Shown here: positions 25,410-33,154 of the stretch, piece by piece
Position numbering within the stretch: the first letter of the stretch is position 1
Layout: each line of letters opens with the position of its first letter
Assembly (NCBI GenBank): GCA_002480925.1
Contig: DLDA01000015.1
Span: 1-35,282, forward strand
DNA from: Lachnospiraceae bacterium UBA7784
Lineage (GTDB): Bacteria; Bacillota; Clostridia; Lachnospirales; Lachnospiraceae
Direction of reading: 5' to 3'
DNA length: 35,282 bases
Notes under the pieces: generated by a model
The model's database searches: none
What the model was told of the DNA's origin: nothing
What the model saw: only the letters and a program-made list of their open reading frames with translations
Translations under genes and position numbers: made by a program

Positions 25410-26439
25410 TCACTATCTCCTGTACAGCGGCCAGAAGAAGCATGTTCTTCGGTCTGTCCTTTATAGCTATCCTGTAGTAGCCCTCTCCTATACCGTCAAA
25501 GTCCGAAAGGTCCCTTATCAGGATACCCTTTTCGAGAAGTCTCTTATATATAGGGATATCTGTCTTTATCATAAGGAAATTGGCCTCTCCCGGAAAGACT
25601 ATTATCCCCATTCCCATAAGGCCGCTCTGAACGAATCCTCTCTCGGTACGCAGGAAGGATCTGCTCCTTATCAGATAGTCTCCCTCACAAGTTGCCGCAA
25701 GCCCGCACCTCTCTGCAAAGATCGATACATTCCATTCACTCTGATGAGAGGCTATCCGCAAGGCAAGCTTCTTTGGCGCCATAAGGTAGCCAAGCCTTAC
25801 TCCCGGCATAGCGAAGGACTTGGTGAGGGCCGATACCCTGATCACATTGTCAAAGGTACTCCTGAACAGGAAATCCTCGTAATCGTCATGCATATCGCTA
25901 AGCGCCATGAAGCATTCATCGAGCACCACGATCACATTCTTTCTCTGGCAGTGCTTAAGTATCTTTTCAAGGAGGGGGATGGGTATGGTCCGCCCTGTAG
26001 GATTATTTGGTGTCGCAAGGATAAGCATATCGATCCCGCTGTCTATCATTGCTGCCACATCAGTATCAAGCAGATATCCGTTCTTTTCCCTGAGCGGATA
26101 CTCAATGAGGTCTGCGCCTACTGCTGCAGCTGCATACTTGTATCCTCCAAAGGATGGTACCACTACTCCTATCCTCCCAGGCCTTAATGTATATACTATA
26201 TCAAGGAAAAGCTCAGAGGCTCCGTTTCCTAGAAGCAGCTGGTCAGGCTCTGTCACCAGAATGTCTGAGAGTCTTTTTCTAAGCTCCTCCTGCTGCGGAT
26301 CCGGATACTGTCCAATAAGCTCTGCTGCCTCCCTGGCAGCATCCATTACCCTCTGGGGTGTTCCCAGGGGATTGGTGTTTACCGAAAAATCCAGTCTTAT
26401 ATCCTTATTTCTGTAGACGTCTCCGCCATGATACTGCAT
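25402..26439 (-). CDS. cobD: threonine-phosphate decarboxylase (CobD), PLP enzyme
   Basis: A class I/II PLP aminotransferase-fold protein of 345 residues that should decarboxylate L-threonine-O-3-phosphate to (R)-1-amino-2-propanol phosphate, the linker of the cobalamin loop. The Schiff-base lysine is K207 (SALTKSFAMPGVRLGY). Other PLP contacts are the ATPNNPTG loop (142-149) and D174 in VVLDEC. It begins HGGDVYRNKD, the usual opening of CobD and of close histidinol-phosphate aminotransferases. The neighbours cbiB and cbiC favour CobD over HisC. AGGAGG is 6 bases before the ATG, 22 bases after cbiB. No fused CobC domain. Confidence 0.93.
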   Translation of the reverse strand: MQYHGGDVYRNKDIRLDFSVNTNPLGTPQRVMDAAREAAELIGQYPDPQQEELRKRLSDILVTEPDQLLLGNGASELFLDIVYTLRPGRIGVVVPSFGGYKYAAAAVGADLIEYPLREKNGYLLDTDVAAMIDSGIDMLILATPNNPTGRTIPIPLLEKILKHCQRKNVIVVLDECFMALSDMHDDYEDFLFRSTFDNVIRVSALTKSFAMPGVRLGYLMAPKKLALRIASHQSEWNVSIFAERCGLAATCEGDYLIRSRSFLRTERGFVQSGLMGMGIIVFPGEANFLMIKTDIPIYKRLLEKGILIRDLSDFDGIGEGYYRIAIKDRPKNMLLLAAVQEIVNG

Positions 26440-26461
26440 AAAAGCCCTCCTGTATCCCTTA

Positions 26462-27487
26462 TCATGCCCTGCAACAGATCACTGTAAAGTATAGCACAAA
26501 AAGGCAGATGATTTCCATCAGCAGTGTTGAGAGTCTGACTATCCTCTGTGCCGTGACTATTGCCTTGCAGTCAGGCTCCTTATCAGAGCTTCCCTCTCCC
26601 AGGCAGGGACGCTCTATCATGCTTCCATTATATGAGGCGGCTCCTCCCAGCCTGATCCCGAGCGATCCGGCCATTGCCGACTCCGGATAGCCTGCATTGG
26701 GGCTTTCTGTCCTGCCATGATCCCTTCTGCAGACCTTAAATGCCCGGGAGGCAGAGCATCCCTTCAGGAGAAACGATGCTGCCATTATAAGCAGTGCACT
26801 TAATCTAGCCGGTATGAGATTAAGCAGGTCGTCGGTCCTTGCTGAGGCCCTGCCAAATGAATAGTATCTCCGGCTCTTATAGCCTATCATGGAATCTGCT
26901 GTGCTTACTGCCTTAAAGGCAAGACCTGCACAGGGTCCCCCCAGAGCCAGAAAAAAAAGCGGCGAAATAATACCATCGCTTAAGTTTTCTGCCAGAGTCT
27001 CGACTGTAGCCCTTGCTATCTCATCACATAACAGGTGATCCGTATCCCTTCCTACTACAAATGACAGCCTCCTTCTGGCCTCTCCTATGTCATTATCCTC
27101 TAAGGCTCTTCTTACAGGAGTGGTCTCTCTTATAAGAGATGATCCTGACAGGGCCGTGCAGGTAAGGATGGCCTCTGCGATCATGAAAGCCAGATCCGAT
27201 ATCCTGTAGCAGAGATAGAGGATAAGGGCGCTGCCAGCTCCTGCAAGAAGGACGACAATGGCCAGGGTAAATACTCCTGTCGCATATTCACTTAATATAA
27301 GCTGCCTTTCTCCTGCCTCCTTGTGCCTGCCCTTATCTGATGCTCCTAGAAAAAGCTTGTCAAGTAAGGCAATGAGCCCACCATAGAGCCTGACCGGATG
27401 GATGATAAACCAGTGGGGATCGCCTATTATCATATCCAGAAGGAAACCGGCAAAAAAGCCATAAAGATGAAGTCTTATAATTCCCAT
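26462..27487 (-). CDS. cbiB: adenosylcobinamide-phosphate synthase
   Basis: An integral membrane enzyme of 341 residues that joins adenosylcobyric acid with aminopropanol phosphate. It has about five hydrophobic helices; the motif GDPHWFIIHPVRLYG (22-36) and the late ESPNAGYPESAMAGSLG block are typical of CbiB. It works directly with CobD, its neighbour downstream. The start overlaps nothing: the phosphatase gene ends 3 bases before it, and the weak ribosome site suggests translational coupling. A run of eight A (26951-26958, plus strand) is a minor slippage risk. Length and motif content are normal. Confidence 0.94.
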   Translation of the reverse strand: MGIIRLHLYGFFAGFLLDMIIGDPHWFIIHPVRLYGGLIALLDKLFLGASDKGRHKEAGERQLILSEYATGVFTLAIVVLLAGAGSALILYLCYRISDLAFMIAEAILTCTALSGSSLIRETTPVRRALEDNDIGEARRRLSFVVGRDTDHLLCDEIARATVETLAENLSDGIISPLFFLALGGPCAGLAFKAVSTADSMIGYKSRRYYSFGRASARTDDLLNLIPARLSALLIMAASFLLKGCSASRAFKVCRRDHGRTESPNAGYPESAMAGSLGIRLGGAASYNGSMIERPCLGEGSSDKEPDCKAIVTAQRIVRLSTLLMEIICLFVLYFTVICCRA

Positions 27488-27490
27488 ATA

Positions 27491-28120
27491 TCAGTCCACT
27501 GTCACCGTAAGTATATAGCCCTCACCGCAGGCGGCATCGAAGCTGAAATAATCCTGATCCAGAAAGGATGAAAGCAGTGCCATTATGGTCCCTCCGTGGG
27601 CTACTATCACAGCGTCTGTCACCTCAGAAAGGCGTCTTTTGGGGCTGAAGTCCTCTGCCTCTGTGATATGTATAAGAGAAAGCTCCTTATGCTCCTTTTC
27701 TATAGTATCTATTACTATAGAAAAGCCCTCCCTTACCCTTTCCTTAAAGCTCTCCATATCCTCTCCTCCCGGTATCATCCCAAGGCAGCCCCCGTCTACC
27801 CATTGGCGGTAGGCGGCATTATCCGATAGATCCTTGTAATTCTTTCCCTCAAAGATGCCGAAATCCATCTCGTCGAATGCTGGGATGACTATCCTTCTTG
27901 AAAAAAGTCTCGGATATATGATCCTTGCTGTATTTACTGCCCGAAGAGAAGGACTTACGAACAGATACATGGAGCTGGGATAGCCGGATGCATTTTCTCG
28001 CAAAAGCCTTTCTCCTTCTTGGGAAAGTGGCTCCTGGCTCCTTTTTCCTATGTATCTTTTCTCGCTGTTGCCCTTTGTCATACCATGACGCAGGATAAGG
28101 ATTCGCAGTCTCTTCTTCAT
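27491..28120 (-). CDS. cobC: histidine phosphatase, alpha-ribazole phosphatase-like
   Basis: A 209-residue phosphoglycerate-mutase-fold enzyme. The catalytic His is in LRHGMTKGNS (H12) and the second, near the C-terminus, is in VAHGGTIMALL. An E/D-rich mid region (ESFKERVREGF, then an inserted charged stretch at ~150-165 before the second His) is present. In cobalamin operons this family removes the phosphate from alpha-ribazole-5'-phosphate or adenosylcobalamin-5'-phosphate; the context supports that, although this fold covers many phosphatases. The start overlaps the hydrolase stop by ATGA (4 bases); cbiB follows after 3 bases. Confidence 0.85.
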   Translation of the reverse strand: MKKRLRILILRHGMTKGNSEKRYIGKRSQEPLSQEGERLLRENASGYPSSMYLFVSPSLRAVNTARIIYPRLFSRRIVIPAFDEMDFGIFEGKNYKDLSDNAAYRQWVDGGCLGMIPGGEDMESFKERVREGFSIVIDTIEKEHKELSLIHITEAEDFSPKRRLSEVTDAVIVAHGGTIMALLSSFLDQDYFSFDAACGEGYILTVTVD

Positions 28121-28878
28121 TCCTTCTCACCAAACCAGTCTATTATCAGTGAAATCGCATAATCCATCAGCGACGGATCTGTAAAGGGATGATCGGCATT
28201 TTCGACTACCTGGTATTCTATCACATTTTTCTCACAGAAATCCCTTATCTGATCCACGCTTGTATACTGGTCCTTTGACCCCGCTATTATAAGCATCTGG
28301 TCTGCGAAATCCATAAAATCCTTATCTGTGACCGGCGCCGCCTTAAGCTGGTCTAAAAATTCCTCGGAAACCTTTATCTTTCTCGTATATCCCCTTATTA
28401 TATCCTTGCCCTTGTCAAGCTTCTTCCACTCCTCATCGGTGATATCGGATGTAAGGTTACTGTAGATATTAAGGGCCGGGACACGGAGTGCTATCCTGGT
28501 AAAAGGATTACCGAAACGGGTCAGATAAAGCAGGGTCAGATAGCCTCCGAGACTGGTCCCGTAGGCATATATCCTCTTTGCCCCAAGCTCCTGCCTGCAA
28601 TAGTCGGTTACCATCCTGTAGTATTCAAGAAACTCATCAAGTATCATCCGGTTTCTGGCATCCTCGCCATGGCATGGCCAGTCAAAGGTTATAACTCCGA
28701 ACTCCTTATGCTTTGAGATAAGCTTGTCCGCCAGCTTCTCAGTCGCATGATTCTCCTTCTTGCCTCCGAAGCCGTAGGTAGATATGACCAGATCATCGGC
28801 ATGTCTCGGATCCTTATCATAGTAGTAGAGGCAGCGGACGCTGTAGCCTTCCTTATTTATATCGAATTTCTTTTCCAA
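28117..28878 (-). CDS. alpha/beta hydrolase leading the cobalamin operon
   Basis: A 253-residue single-domain alpha/beta hydrolase. The nucleophile is S109 in YGTSLGGYL, with D203 (AGSKDQYT) and H230 (NADHPFTDP) as the likely acid and base. The family is broad (esterase or peptidase-like), and I do not know its substrate. It is the first gene of the cobalamin operon and is tied to the phosphatase by an ATGA overlap, so a job in cobinamide or vitamin handling is possible but not established. The start is a TTG at 28876-28878; AAAGGAA lies 8 bases upstream and no in-frame ATG is better placed. The promoter at 28917-28944 serves it. Confidence 0.83.
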   Translation of the reverse strand: MEKKFDINKEGYSVRCLYYYDKDPRHADDLVISTYGFGGKKENHATEKLADKLISKHKEFGVITFDWPCHGEDARNRMILDEFLEYYRMVTDYCRQELGAKRIYAYGTSLGGYLTLLYLTRFGNPFTRIALRVPALNIYSNLTSDITDEEWKKLDKGKDIIRGYTRKIKVSEEFLDQLKAAPVTDKDFMDFADQMLIIAGSKDQYTSVDQIRDFCEKNVIEYQVVENADHPFTDPSLMDYAISLIIDWFGEKE

Positions 28879-28880
28879 CG

Positions 28881-28910
28881 TTTACGTTCCTTTCAAAAAT
28901 ATGCTATACT
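28881..28910 (+). promoter_or_regulatory. candidate promoter of the ABC ATPase gene, implying a leaderless mRNA
   Basis: TATACT (28905-28910) lies 18 bases after TTTACG (28881-28886). Expected transcription start is about 28917, only about 3 bases before the ATG at 28920-28922. No Shine-Dalgarno sequence can be found in the upstream sequence, which supports a leaderless message. Confidence 0.45.
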
Positions 28911-28916
28911 TCTACT

Positions 28917-28944
28917 ATTATGATGGAATTTAAGGATTTGTCAA
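28917..28944 (-). promoter_or_regulatory. sigma-A promoter of the cobalamin operon
   Basis: On the minus strand TTGACA (28944-28939), a perfect -35, is 16 bases before CATAAT (28922-28917), 5 of 6 to the -10. Transcription would begin near 28910, giving a 32-base leader with AAAGGAA before the TTG at 28878. The promoter lies inside the first codons of the divergent ABC ATPase gene, and its -10 covers that gene's start codon. The leader is too short for a cobalamin riboswitch. Confidence 0.65.
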
Positions 28945-29660
28945 TCGGATACGGCAGAAGACCGCTCGTAAGAGTGCCCGATATAAAGATAGAAGCCGGA
29001 GAGATAATAAGCATTACAGGCCCCAACGGAAGCGGTAAATCAACTCTTTTACGGACTCTTTCCTGTCTGCTTCCTCCGGTATCGGGAGATATAGTATTCA
29101 GCGCAAAGGACGGGAGGATGCTTAGCCTCTCTTCGATCGACAGGAGAAGCGCCTCTATGAATATTGCCGCCCTGTTCACCGACAGGATCCGGGGCAACGG
29201 GCTCAGATGCTATGACTTAACGGCTGCAGGGCGCTATCCCTACTCAGGCTTCTTCGGGAAGCTTGGTGATAAGGATCAGGATATAATAAATGAGGCAATG
29301 GAGCTTACCGAGACCACTGACCTTAGTGAGAGACTCTTTGATTCCCTAAGTGACGGGCAGAAACAGAGGGTCCTTCTATCCCGCTGCTTATGTCAGAAGC
29401 CTCTTTACCTCCTGCTCGACGAGCCTACTGCCTTTCTCGATCTCAGATACCAGTATCTGCTTAGAAGGATACTCTCTGTCCTTAGTGATCGGGGTGTCAC
29501 CGTGATCATGTCCATACATGAGCTTTCTCTGGCCTCTGAGTGCTCATCGAGGCTCATTACGATTGACAGCTCCCATCTCTCTTCGATCAGAGATCCGGAA
29601 TCGCTTAAGGACATGGACTTCGTAAAAAAGCTTTTCGGGATCAGCTCATCCCTGATCTGA
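28920..29660 (+). CDS. btuD: ABC transporter ATP-binding protein, cobalamin/siderophore type
   Basis: A 246-residue ATPase, the only plus-strand gene. Walker A is GPNGSGKST (34-42), the signature LSDGQ (143-147), Walker B LLLDEP (164-169) with catalytic E168, and H-loop in SIHELS. The stretch AALFTDRI (~83-90) and DLTAAGRYPYSG (~99-110) match the FecE/FhuC/BtuD group, so it probably drives uptake of cobalamin or a related iron chelate. The permease and binding protein are not next to it; it is an orphan in this window. It has no visible ribosome site and is probably leaderless. Its 3' end overlaps that of cobyric acid synthase by 20 bases on the opposite strand. Confidence 0.9.
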   Translation: MMEFKDLSIGYGRRPLVRVPDIKIEAGEIISITGPNGSGKSTLLRTLSCLLPPVSGDIVFSAKDGRMLSLSSIDRRSASMNIAALFTDRIRGNGLRCYDLTAAGRYPYSGFFGKLGDKDQDIINEAMELTETTDLSERLFDSLSDGQKQRVLLSRCLCQKPLYLLLDEPTAFLDLRYQYLLRRILSVLSDRGVTVIMSIHELSLASECSSRLITIDSSHLSSIRDPESLKDMDFVKKLFGISSSLI

Positions 29661-31134
29661 ATATGATTGAATCTATAAGGTCCATATCGAGCTTCTCCTC
29701 CATCATATATGAGAGCCTGTCAAGCTCCCTTGAATTTTCCTCCGAAAGATTGCTTGTATAATGGGTTCCTACCCTTACTCCCTTTTCCCGGGCAAGAGAG
29801 TGCACAAGAGAATCTGTTATCTCTGCTGAATCAAAGAAGCCGTGCATATATGTCCCGGCTATCCTTCCTTTTCTGTCAATATATCCACACTCTCTTCCGT
29901 CACTGGTAAGAAAAAGATGCTCTGCTTCCCTGGTGAAGCTGCTTATACCTGCATGGATCTCATATCCGCTTGCCTTCATTCCGTTTGCAAGTATCCCGTC
30001 TGTTCTTACCGTAGTTTTTTCTGGAGAAAGCTCCGTTATCATAGGTATAAGTCCAAGACCTTCCTCCTCTCCGCCCTCTTCTACTCCATCTGGATCTCTT
30101 ATGACCTCTCCAAGCATCTGATAGCCGCCGCAGATCCCGATCACAGGTAGCCTTCCGGCATATTTTTTTATAAGATCGGAAAGTCCGCTTTTCTTAAGCC
30201 ACCTGAGATCCCTTATGGTATTCTTGGTCCCCGGTATGATCACCATATCAGGCTTTTGAAAATCCGCCACTGAATGCACATATCTGACCGAGACCTCAGG
30301 ATATCTCTCCAGCTGGAGGAAGTCAGTATAGTTTGATATATGGGGGAGTCCGGCTACTGCAATATCTATATCCGATATATCATTCCTCTCAAGCCGTCTT
30401 GACAGCGAGTCCTCCTCAGGCAGATCAAGCTGCATCATAGGAAGAACTCCTGCTACAGGCCGTCTGGTCCTCTGCTTTAGTATTTCCACTCCCTCCGAAA
30501 ACAGTCTCTCATCTCCGCGGAATCTGTTTACTACAAGCGCCCTTATCCTCTCCCTGTCCGGCTTATCAAGCAGGGCAATGCTACCATAGAGCTGGGCAAA
30601 TATGCCTCCCCGGTCTATATCACCTACGAGCAGAACAGGTGCATCGACAGCGGCTGCAAGTCCAAGATTTACTATATCATTTTTCATCAGATTGAGCTCG
30701 CATACAGAGCCTGCTCCCTCGATAAAGACTATGTCATTATCCCTTGCAAGCTTATAATAACTTTCTTTTATTATCGGAAGCAGCTTTCCCTTGATCCCGA
30801 AATATTCTGCAGCAGACAGGGTCTCTTCTGCCTTTCCATTTATTATGACCTGGGAGGCCGTGTCCTTAGTCGGCTTCAAAAGGATGGGGTTCATCTCGAC
30901 AGAAGGCTCCCTGCCACAGGCAAGAGCCTGAAGAGCTGTCGATGTCGCTATCTCTCCTCCGTCAGGAGTTACCGTCGAGTTTAGCGCCATATTCTGTGAC
31001 TTGAATGGAGCGACCCTGTATCCTCTTCTGCTGTAGATCCTGCAAAGCCCGGCAGTAAGAAGGCTTTTCCCGACTCCGGACATAGTACCGGCGATCATAA
31101 GGTTATTGGTTAGGGATGGTATATTTGTTTTCAT
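29641..31134 (-). CDS. cobQ: cobyric acid synthase
   Basis: A 497-residue ATP- and glutamine-dependent amidotransferase that amidates four side chains of adenosylcobyrinate a,c-diamide to make cobyric acid. It has the P-loop GTMSGVGKS (16-24), then KSQNMALN (45-52) and a DIDRGG (172-177) block. The glutaminase half has the nucleophile C335 (VIGICGGYQMLGE) and H431 (YMHGFFDS). Length normal. It stands alone, tail to tail with the btuD-like gene, so it has its own promoter (31141-31169) rather than being part of the main operon. No Shine-Dalgarno sequence is seen before the ATG at 31132-31134. Confidence 0.96.
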   Translation of the reverse strand: MKTNIPSLTNNLMIAGTMSGVGKSLLTAGLCRIYSRRGYRVAPFKSQNMALNSTVTPDGGEIATSTALQALACGREPSVEMNPILLKPTKDTASQVIINGKAEETLSAAEYFGIKGKLLPIIKESYYKLARDNDIVFIEGAGSVCELNLMKNDIVNLGLAAAVDAPVLLVGDIDRGGIFAQLYGSIALLDKPDRERIRALVVNRFRGDERLFSEGVEILKQRTRRPVAGVLPMMQLDLPEEDSLSRRLERNDISDIDIAVAGLPHISNYTDFLQLERYPEVSVRYVHSVADFQKPDMVIIPGTKNTIRDLRWLKKSGLSDLIKKYAGRLPVIGICGGYQMLGEVIRDPDGVEEGGEEEGLGLIPMITELSPEKTTVRTDGILANGMKASGYEIHAGISSFTREAEHLFLTSDGRECGYIDRKGRIAGTYMHGFFDSAEITDSLVHSLAREKGVRVGTHYTSNLSEENSRELDRLSYMMEEKLDMDLIDSIIFRSGMS

Positions 31135-31140
31135 GGGGAT

Positions 31141-31169
31141 ATGGTACTATATTGGAGGATGGAGGTCAA
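31141..31169 (-). promoter_or_regulatory. candidate promoter of cobQ, implying a leaderless mRNA
   Basis: On the minus strand TTGACC (31169-31164; 5 of 6) is 17 bases before TACCAT (31146-31141; 4 of 6). The transcript start would fall at about 31134, the A of the ATG. Upstream of the ATG the sequence is CATATCCCC, with no ribosome site. Confidence 0.45.
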
Positions 31170-31207
31170 TGAGATCCGGATTCCTCAACGGGTCGATGCC
31201 GACCAGA

Positions 31208-33136
31208 CTAACGCAGCAGAGTCAGCACACCCTGCGTGATCTGATTGGTCTGGGCCAGCATGGACTGCCCCGCCTGCTCCAGGATCGACTGCATCGAATA
31301 GAAAGTCATTTCCTTTGCCATATCTGTATCACGGATACGGGATTCGGCTGCATCGGTATTCTCCGCTGTGTTATCCAGATTTGCCACTGCGTGCTCGAGA
31401 CGGTTCTGGAGAGCTCCGTAGTAAGACCTGACTTTTGACGTGCGTTCTATAGCATCCTCGACCAATGCCATACCGTGTCCGCAGCTAGCGTTATCTCTGG
31501 TGTCAAGTGTCTCTCCTCCAAGCAGTGCCGCCGAGGATACATCAAAACGCTGCAGCTTTATCGCCTGTCCTGACAAAGCCCCCACCTGAAGCATAAGTCC
31601 CTCTCCGCTTCCTGCCGTCGGCGTTCCCGGAGTATTCGGATTTGCAGAAGGCGGTGTCACCTGCATGGCCCCCTGGACATTGTTCTGGTATCTGGTAGTT
31701 CCTGGTTCGATTGTATAGTTGTTGCCTGATGCTGTCACCGTCCCGAATACGGCCGCCTGACTGTCTGAGAGTTCCCCTGTGATAGATCCCGCGCCATTTG
31801 CGCCCCTTGCAGCGATGAATTTTTTCGTAAAATCAAGAGAAGCCGGATCTGCGCCTTTTATCCCATTTAAAAAACCAGCAAGTGAAGTATATGAAGTATT
31901 ATCCTTTACAACGTCATCTAAGGATTTATTATCCGCGAGCTCTCCCAGAACTTTGTCCAGTCCTGTTCTGATGGATGTCGAATCCACTGTTGCAGAGCCT
32001 GAGGCGGCGTATCCTAAGTACATGCAGGCCAGGTATCCGGCTCCGTACTCCTGTCCGGCCGTATCTGCCTGTGACATATACTGCTTTATCGACGCCTCAT
32101 CAGATGAGCTGTTCAGTGTGAACCAGCCTCCGTCACCGCTAGTGGTCTGCGCCATTCCTTCGATGAACCACTTCGGGAACCTATCCGCTCCTATCATCCG
32201 ATTCGTCAGGGTGTCATACATAACCAGATGCGTCATTTCATGCGCTACCGTGGCGTGCAGGCTATCAGCGTTATAACTTCCCGGAGTATAGTCTGTGGTA
32301 TCAACATTCATATGATATGTCATTGACGTATTCGTCCCATCCGAGGCGTATTCTATAACAGCCGACGCCAGAGTGTTCCCCTTGCCGTCGCTCGTCCCGA
32401 AATCCAGCCCGACCTTAACTCCGCTGGTAGATGCCTTTGCAAACAGTGTTGGAAAATTCGCCTGCAGTTTCGCCACCGCGTAGGATGATGATCTGACCAC
32501 GTCATCAGCCAGGGCCTGCTGTTTCGGGTCACTGAACTGATTCTGTGTTCCTGTGGCAGCGCTGGACGGATCGACCGCCGACACTTTCTGACCTTTGCTG
32601 TCTATGAATGAATAAGTGACTTCTATCTGCCCGACAATGGCAGAGTATGTCCCGTCTGCATTTCTGCACAGATCTGTTAGCGACACCGCTGAGTTACTGA
32701 TGGAATCCGGCTTCAGACCGTTTTTGGAAAAACAGTCCAGAGTGTTATACTTAGTCGTTGATGACACCCTGTCCAGTTCTGACGTCAGCTGATCTATCTC
32801 CAGCTGTATCTGCTTTCTGTCCTCAGGAGTATTAGTATCGTTCGCTGCCTGCGTCATCAGTTCCTTCATGCGGTCGAGCATACTGTGAGTCTCTGACAGC
32901 GCTCCTTCCGCTGTCTGTATGAACGATATGCCGTCTCCCGCATTAAAAGACGCCTTATCCAGCCCTCTTTTCTGCCATCTCATTTTTTCAGAGATGGCCA
33001 GTCCCGCCGCATCGTCCGCAGCTCTGTTTATCCTATATCCACTGGACAGTTTTTCTATAGACCTGTTCTTTTGTCCTCCCACTATTTTAAGCTGCCGACT
33101 CGCATTAGCCGCGGACATATTGTGCTGTACTACCAT
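31208..33136 (-). CDS. flagellinolysin-type flagellin with internal zinc metalloprotease
   Basis: A 642-residue flagellin. Residues ~1-135 form the conserved D0/D1 part (LSSGYRINRAADDAAGLAIS at 30-49), and ~540-642 the C-terminal D1/D0 part. The variable region in between is replaced by a peptidase. H299-E300-M-T-H303 is an HExxH zinc site and E326 in WFIEGMAQ is the likely third ligand (gluzincin spacing, 22 residues between), followed by YGAGYLACMYL (364-374), as in the MA clan. It should polymerise into filaments that display protease along their length, as shown for the flagellinolysin family. It follows the large flagellin by 18 bases in the same direction. AAGGTAGGT precedes the ATG. 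Its substrate is unknown. It has Cys at 135, 157, 371 and 552, rare for flagellins. Confidence 0.9.
   Translation of the reverse strand: MVVQHNMSAANASRQLKIVGGQKNRSIEKLSSGYRINRAADDAAGLAISEKMRWQKRGLDKASFNAGDGISFIQTAEGALSETHSMLDRMKELMTQAANDTNTPEDRKQIQLEIDQLTSELDRVSSTTKYNTLDCFSKNGLKPDSISNSAVSLTDLCRNADGTYSAIVGQIEVTYSFIDSKGQKVSAVDPSSAATGTQNQFSDPKQQALADDVVRSSSYAVAKLQANFPTLFAKASTSGVKVGLDFGTSDGKGNTLASAVIEYASDGTNTSMTYHMNVDTTDYTPGSYNADSLHATVAHEMTHLVMYDTLTNRMIGADRFPKWFIEGMAQTTSGDGGWFTLNSSSDEASIKQYMSQADTAGQEYGAGYLACMYLGYAASGSATVDSTSIRTGLDKVLGELADNKSLDDVVKDNTSYTSLAGFLNGIKGADPASLDFTKKFIAARGANGAGSITGELSDSQAAVFGTVTASGNNYTIEPGTTRYQNNVQGAMQVTPPSANPNTPGTPTAGSGEGLMLQVGALSGQAIKLQRFDVSSAALLGGETLDTRDNASCGHGMALVEDAIERTSKVRSYYGALQNRLEHAVANLDNTAENTDAAESRIRDTDMAKEMTFYSMQSILEQAGQSMLAQTNQITQGVLTLLR
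31245..31351. repeat. direct repeat copy A (flagellin C-terminal coding segment)
   Basis: These 107 bases match 33192-33298 at all but 2 positions (31279 and 31328), encoding the shared end ESRIRDTDMAKEM to QTNQI of the two tandem flagellins. Identity this high at synonymous sites points to gene conversion or recent duplication; flanks diverge sharply. Recombination between the copies would delete 1947 bp. Confidence 0.85.
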
Positions 33137-33154
33137 TGTTTACCTACCTTACTC

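Noticed and set aside
25393..26187. Plus-strand frame of 264 codons
   Set aside because: It is wholly antisense to cobD, which has clear PLP motifs; no ribosome site or family match in the plus frame.
23400..26958. Runs of eight A/T in cbiF (23400-23407) and cbiB (26951-26958) as phase-variation switches
   Set aside because: Both frames are intact and biosynthetic genes are unlikely to be phase variable; such runs are expected by chance at Lys-rich codons.
30250..30300. A GCCACTG-like string resembling a B12 box
   Set aside because: It lies inside the cobQ coding region and the rest of the riboswitch consensus is missing.
31191..31204. Small hairpin GGTCG-ATGC-CGACC just after the flagellinolysin stop
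   Set aside because: Only 5 bp and no T-run; too weak to call a terminator.
31106..31438. Plus-strand frame of 110 codons with a nearby GGAGG
   Set aside because: Antisense to the flagellinolysin end and to the cobQ promoter; the peptide has no recognisable domain. The GGAGG is by chance on the other strand.
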